45,169 nucleotides of DNA from Bacteroidales bacterium (GTDB taxonomy: Bacteria > Bacteroidota > Bacteroidia > Bacteroidales > VadinHA17). A program made the position numbers and the translations under genes. Under the pieces are notes generated by a model. The model ran no database searches, had not been told where the DNA came from, and was given only the letters and a program-made list of their open reading frames with translations. How positions within the stretch are numbered: the stretch's first letter is position 1; each line of letters opens with the position of its first letter. The DNA lies in NCBI GenBank assembly GCA_024763075.1, contig JANTGF010000028.1, positions 1 through 45,169 on the forward strand. Direction: 5' to 3'. This document shows, piece after piece, positions 42,862 to 45,169 of this stretch.

Positions 42862-42932
42862 ACAAAATAAATGGATAATCTGAATTGCGGTTTAGGAAAA
42901 ATCAGTCATTTATCTTATGTTTTTTTTGAAAA

Positions 42933-43532
42933 CTACCTTTTCCCTTTCACCAGTTTTAGAATTCCATAGCTGAAGAAATCCGTATGCCATACATCATCCT
43001 CATTGTTGGGATCAGGAAAGTGTACGTACGCATTCGTCCAAAAATAGCCTGTTGCTTCTTCAAAACGTCCGGTACCACCAGTGAAATTAACTTTATCATT
43101 GAACCTTGTGGGATAATAGGGATCTTCATCTTCATTCCCTATTATTAATCCCTCTTCTAAATCAAAATATAGTTCATCTCCATTGGCAGCTACAAATTTC
43201 CCAGATCCGTTTCTATATGATCCTGTAGGTTCTCCGGTAGCACAAAAGTCCATTCTTGTGGTCATTTTCCCTAAATGGGACATATTCCCTTCACCAACCA
43301 TTATTAGTCTAACATTACCTGGTGCACAAGGATTATCATCTGAAAATCCCGCAAACCAAACGGTAAAATCAGCTTTTAGCGGTACACTAACAATCACCGG
43401 TTGAGCATGTCCTTTTTTCAGGTTTGTCTCCTGATCATTTTGGTTTAAGGGAGCCAAAGAATCGTCTTTTGCGCAACCTGCAATCAAAAAAAGTATAAAG
43501 CTTAGCAATAAAACATAATTAAGTTTTTTCAT
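42933..43532 (-). CDS. Lipoprotein with allene-oxide-cyclase/dirigent-like barrel
   Basis: The product is 199 aa with a lipobox LIAGC (Cys20) and an acidic linker. The C-terminal domain shows GSGKFVAANGDELYFDLE and VNFTGGTGRFEEATGYFW, a pattern seen in allene-oxide-cyclase-like and dirigent-like beta-barrels (GTGRFxxATG). In bacteria such domains are secreted and of unknown role. It is followed on the minus strand by gene-free repeats and preceded by another small secreted protein 88 nt away; the second HTCS fragment further upstream is a possible regulator. Confidence 0.78.
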   Translation of the reverse strand: MKKLNYVLLLSFILFLIAGCAKDDSLAPLNQNDQETNLKKGHAQPVIVSVPLKADFTVWFAGFSDDNPCAPGNVRLIMVGEGNMSHLGKMTTRMDFCATGEPTGSYRNGSGKFVAANGDELYFDLEEGLIIGNEDEDPYYPTRFNDKVNFTGGTGRFEEATGYFWTNAYVHFPDPNNEDDVWHTDFFSYGILKLVKGKR

Positions 43533-43620
43533 ATTTTATAAATGTTAGTTTAAAAAATATGATAAATGGGGAAAGATGCCCCTAATATAAATTGCTTTAA
43601 GTGTATATAATAAAAGACAC

Positions 43621-44079
43621 CTATTTACAAACAACATGTAATACTGTTAATGAAGTAACAGCCCATTTACCGTCCACAAACTCATATCCAATATGGAGTT
43701 TGCCGGTATAATGTGAACCCTGATCTCCAATCATATTAAAATTAATTATTCCCGGCCAGGTCATGGTGGAAATGTTTAATTCCCATCTTGCTGTTCTGTT
43801 GAATTTAAACACTTCACCTGTTTCCAAGTTTGTAACTTCACCCTTAATCTGTTCAATATCCATGCAGTACACATCCCCGTTTTTAAAATATCTGGCCACC
43901 CAATGCACAGTGGCTTCTCCGTACATAATTTCAGTCAGCTCACCGCTGCAAAAGACTCCTGCACCGATTGGTGACGTATACCATCCCTGGTATGCCCTGT
44001 TCGCTTTGTCCTGAGCAAAAGAGGTGGTAGCTGTAATGCCTATAAAGAGGCAAACGAATAAAAATGCTTTTGTTTTCAT
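43621..44079 (-). CDS. Small secreted protein of unknown function
   Basis: The product is 152 aa with a clear Sec signal (cleavage at SFAQ, before DKAN). The mature part is beta-rich with cysteines in AGVFCSGEL, GDVYCMDIE and the last residues LHVVCK. I do not recognise a family; a small beta-barrel is plausible. It shares strand and neighbourhood with the AOC-like lipoprotein (88-nt gap) and with the HTCS fragment upstream (119-nt gap). Confidence 0.72.
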   Translation of the reverse strand: MKTKAFLFVCLFIGITATTSFAQDKANRAYQGWYTSPIGAGVFCSGELTEIMYGEATVHWVARYFKNGDVYCMDIEQIKGEVTNLETGEVFKFNRTARWELNISTMTWPGIINFNMIGDQGSHYTGKLHIGYEFVDGKWAVTSLTVLHVVCK

Positions 44080-44198
44080 AATGTATAAATTTTAATTAAT
44101 AATATTTTGACAATACAAGTTATATATTAACCATAAAAGAGACTTGACTTTAAATCCGGAATTTTTTGTTTAGCGTCCGGAAATCAGAAAGGAGATAA

Positions 44199-45169
44199 TT
44201 ATTTCTGGATTTTGCTTGGATTTATCCCGAATTCTTTGGTAAATGCCCTGCTGAAATGAGACAGGTTTTTGAATCCGGTCTGGTAGGCAGCATCTGAAAC
44301 CGGGATGTCAGAAGCCATTAGCAGCTCTTTCGCCCTGAGAAGCCGGAGTGATTGAAGATATTCAAATATAGTCTTGTTTGTCAAAGATTTAAACTTGCTG
44401 TACAATTGTGTCCTGCTCATAGCCACCACAAAACACAACTTCTTGATATTAAACATATTATCGCCAAGATTTGCCAGCATAAATTTATGGACTTGTTGGA
44501 TAAATGAATCTTCAATTTTATAATTTTTATTCTGAGGGTCTTTCAGATGGCCGACAGTAGCGTACCTTTCATGCAGCTTTTTACGGAGTTTAAGGATTTT
44601 TTTCAGTTGTATGATCAGCTCTTTCTTGTTAAATGGTTTGGCCAGGTAAGCATCTGCTCCTCTCTCAAGGCCTGCCAGCCGGGAGGTAATATCCGCCTTG
44701 GCCGTGAGGATGACCACAGGAATATGACTAGTACGGATGTCATTTTTCACTTTATCCAGCAATTCCAAACCATCCATCGCCGGCATCATAACATCGCTTA
44801 GAATGATATCCGGCCCTACATCCAGTGCTTTTTTTAACCCTTCCTTTCCATTTGATGCGGTCTGAATATTGTAATCTGTCTCAAGTAAAGCCGCCAGATA
44901 TTCAATCACGTCCTTACTATCCTCTACGATCAGTAACAAAGGTTTGTCTTTTTGATCTTTTTCTTTGGGAACCACCTTCTTTTCCTCATGCAGCGTATTA
45001 AAAATCTGCCTCACTCCGGCAGTTTCAGGTAATTCCGTTTTTTCCATTAAGGGTGCATTATTTGTAACAGGGAAAGAAACAATAAATTCCGTTCCTTTTC
45101 CGTAAACACTTTCAACCCTGATTGTTCCATCCATTAGCAGAATCAACTCCCGGGTCAGGGCCAATCCCA
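44199..45169 (-). CDS. Second HTCS regulator, C-terminal part (runs off the window)
   Basis: About 323 codons are visible; the frame is open to the window edge, so the N-terminal sensor lies outside. The fragment begins inside the HATPase domain (GIGLALTRELILLMDGTI), followed by a receiver domain (LLLIVEDSKDVIEYLA, DIILSDVMMPAMDGLELL with the phospho-acceptor Asp, GADAYLAKPF) and an AraC-type HTH at the C-terminus (VAMSRTQLYSKFKSLTNKTI, AYQTGFKNLSHFSRAFTKEF). This is the same order as in the complete HTCS at 27015. It likely controls genes nearby, possibly the two small secreted proteins downstream or genes beyond the window. Confidence 0.93.
   Translation of the reverse strand, partial: GLALTRELILLMDGTIRVESVYGKGTEFIVSFPVTNNAPLMEKTELPETAGVRQIFNTLHEEKKVVPKEKDQKDKPLLLIVEDSKDVIEYLAALLETDYNIQTASNGKEGLKKALDVGPDIILSDVMMPAMDGLELLDKVKNDIRTSHIPVVILTAKADITSRLAGLERGADAYLAKPFNKKELIIQLKKILKLRKKLHERYATVGHLKDPQNKNYKIEDSFIQQVHKFMLANLGDNMFNIKKLCFVVAMSRTQLYSKFKSLTNKTIFEYLQSLRLLRAKELLMASDIPVSDAAYQTGFKNLSHFSRAFTKEFGINPSKIQK

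Larger units (their letters stand above)
42551..42932. other. Gene-free stretch upstream of the RAYT gene, rich in repeats
   Basis: No gene in 382 bp. It contains the right REP unit, a second REP variant (42777-42811) and a long hairpin (42821-42861). A plus-strand frame crossing the REP unit is not convincing coding sequence. Confidence 0.6.

Overview
The window reads as a chromosome segment of a Bacteroidota bacterium, probably a Marinilabiliales/Bacteroidales-type marine or gut-like lineage. The basis is low GC, hybrid two-component regulators with periplasmic propellers (HTCS), a SusD-like lipoprotein, many Bacteroidota-style lipoprotein signals, an ECF sigma/anti-sigma/DUF4097-like operon, DUF6090 proteins, and promoter elements of the Bacteroidota TAnnTTTG type instead of E. 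coli-type boxes. No tRNA, rRNA, CRISPR array or prophage was seen.

Layout. 1-4635 (+): a RidA-like lipoprotein lacking the family's key arginine, a DUF3500 protein, a truncated membrane-protein gene, a dienelactone-hydrolase-like enzyme, a proline-iminopeptidase-like hydrolase and an NAD(P)-binding protein. 4682-11469 (+): an unusual array of four DUF6090 membrane proteins mixed with three SnoaL/NTF2-like lipoproteins and a beta-lactamase-fold serine hydrolase. 11470-12546: a long gene-free, apparently decayed stretch. 12547-16008 (+): an unknown lipoprotein with a strong terminator, a TerB-like protein, a GC-rich palindromic island and an alpha/beta-hydrolase lipoprotein. 16162-18993 (-): an ECF sigma factor, anti-sigma factor, DUF4097-like protein and outer-membrane protein operon with an ECF-type promoter. 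19424-21847 (-): a DUF1858/DUF2249 protein, a heme-copper-oxidase-like membrane protein and a SufT-like DUF59 protein. 22030-26743: a META-domain lipoprotein, a GT39-type glycosyltransferase, a ketopantoate-reductase-like protein and a methyltransferase. 27015-32951: a complete HTCS divergent from a SusD-like gene that has no SusC partner. 33039-33238: a six-unit tandem repeat. 33298-40081: TrmJ, a GroES-like protein, a giant 1414-residue acyl-CoA dehydratase activase fusion and a secreted protein of unknown function. 40353-45169: an esterase, OsmC, a RAYT transposase flanked by inverted REP hairpins, two small secreted proteins and the C-terminal part of a second HTCS that runs off the window.

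How the pieces fit. Much of the content concerns the cell envelope: outer-membrane sensing (two HTCS, one ECF module), secreted hydrolases and anchored small-molecule-binding folds. The most unusual structures are the DUF6090/SnoaL array, in which a near-constant membrane anchor is attached to unrelated periplasmic parts, and a family of REP-like hairpins found both around the RAYT gene and at distant intergenic sites (7.2 kb, 25.9 kb, 42.8 kb). Functional statements rest on motif recognition by eye; no database search was possible.
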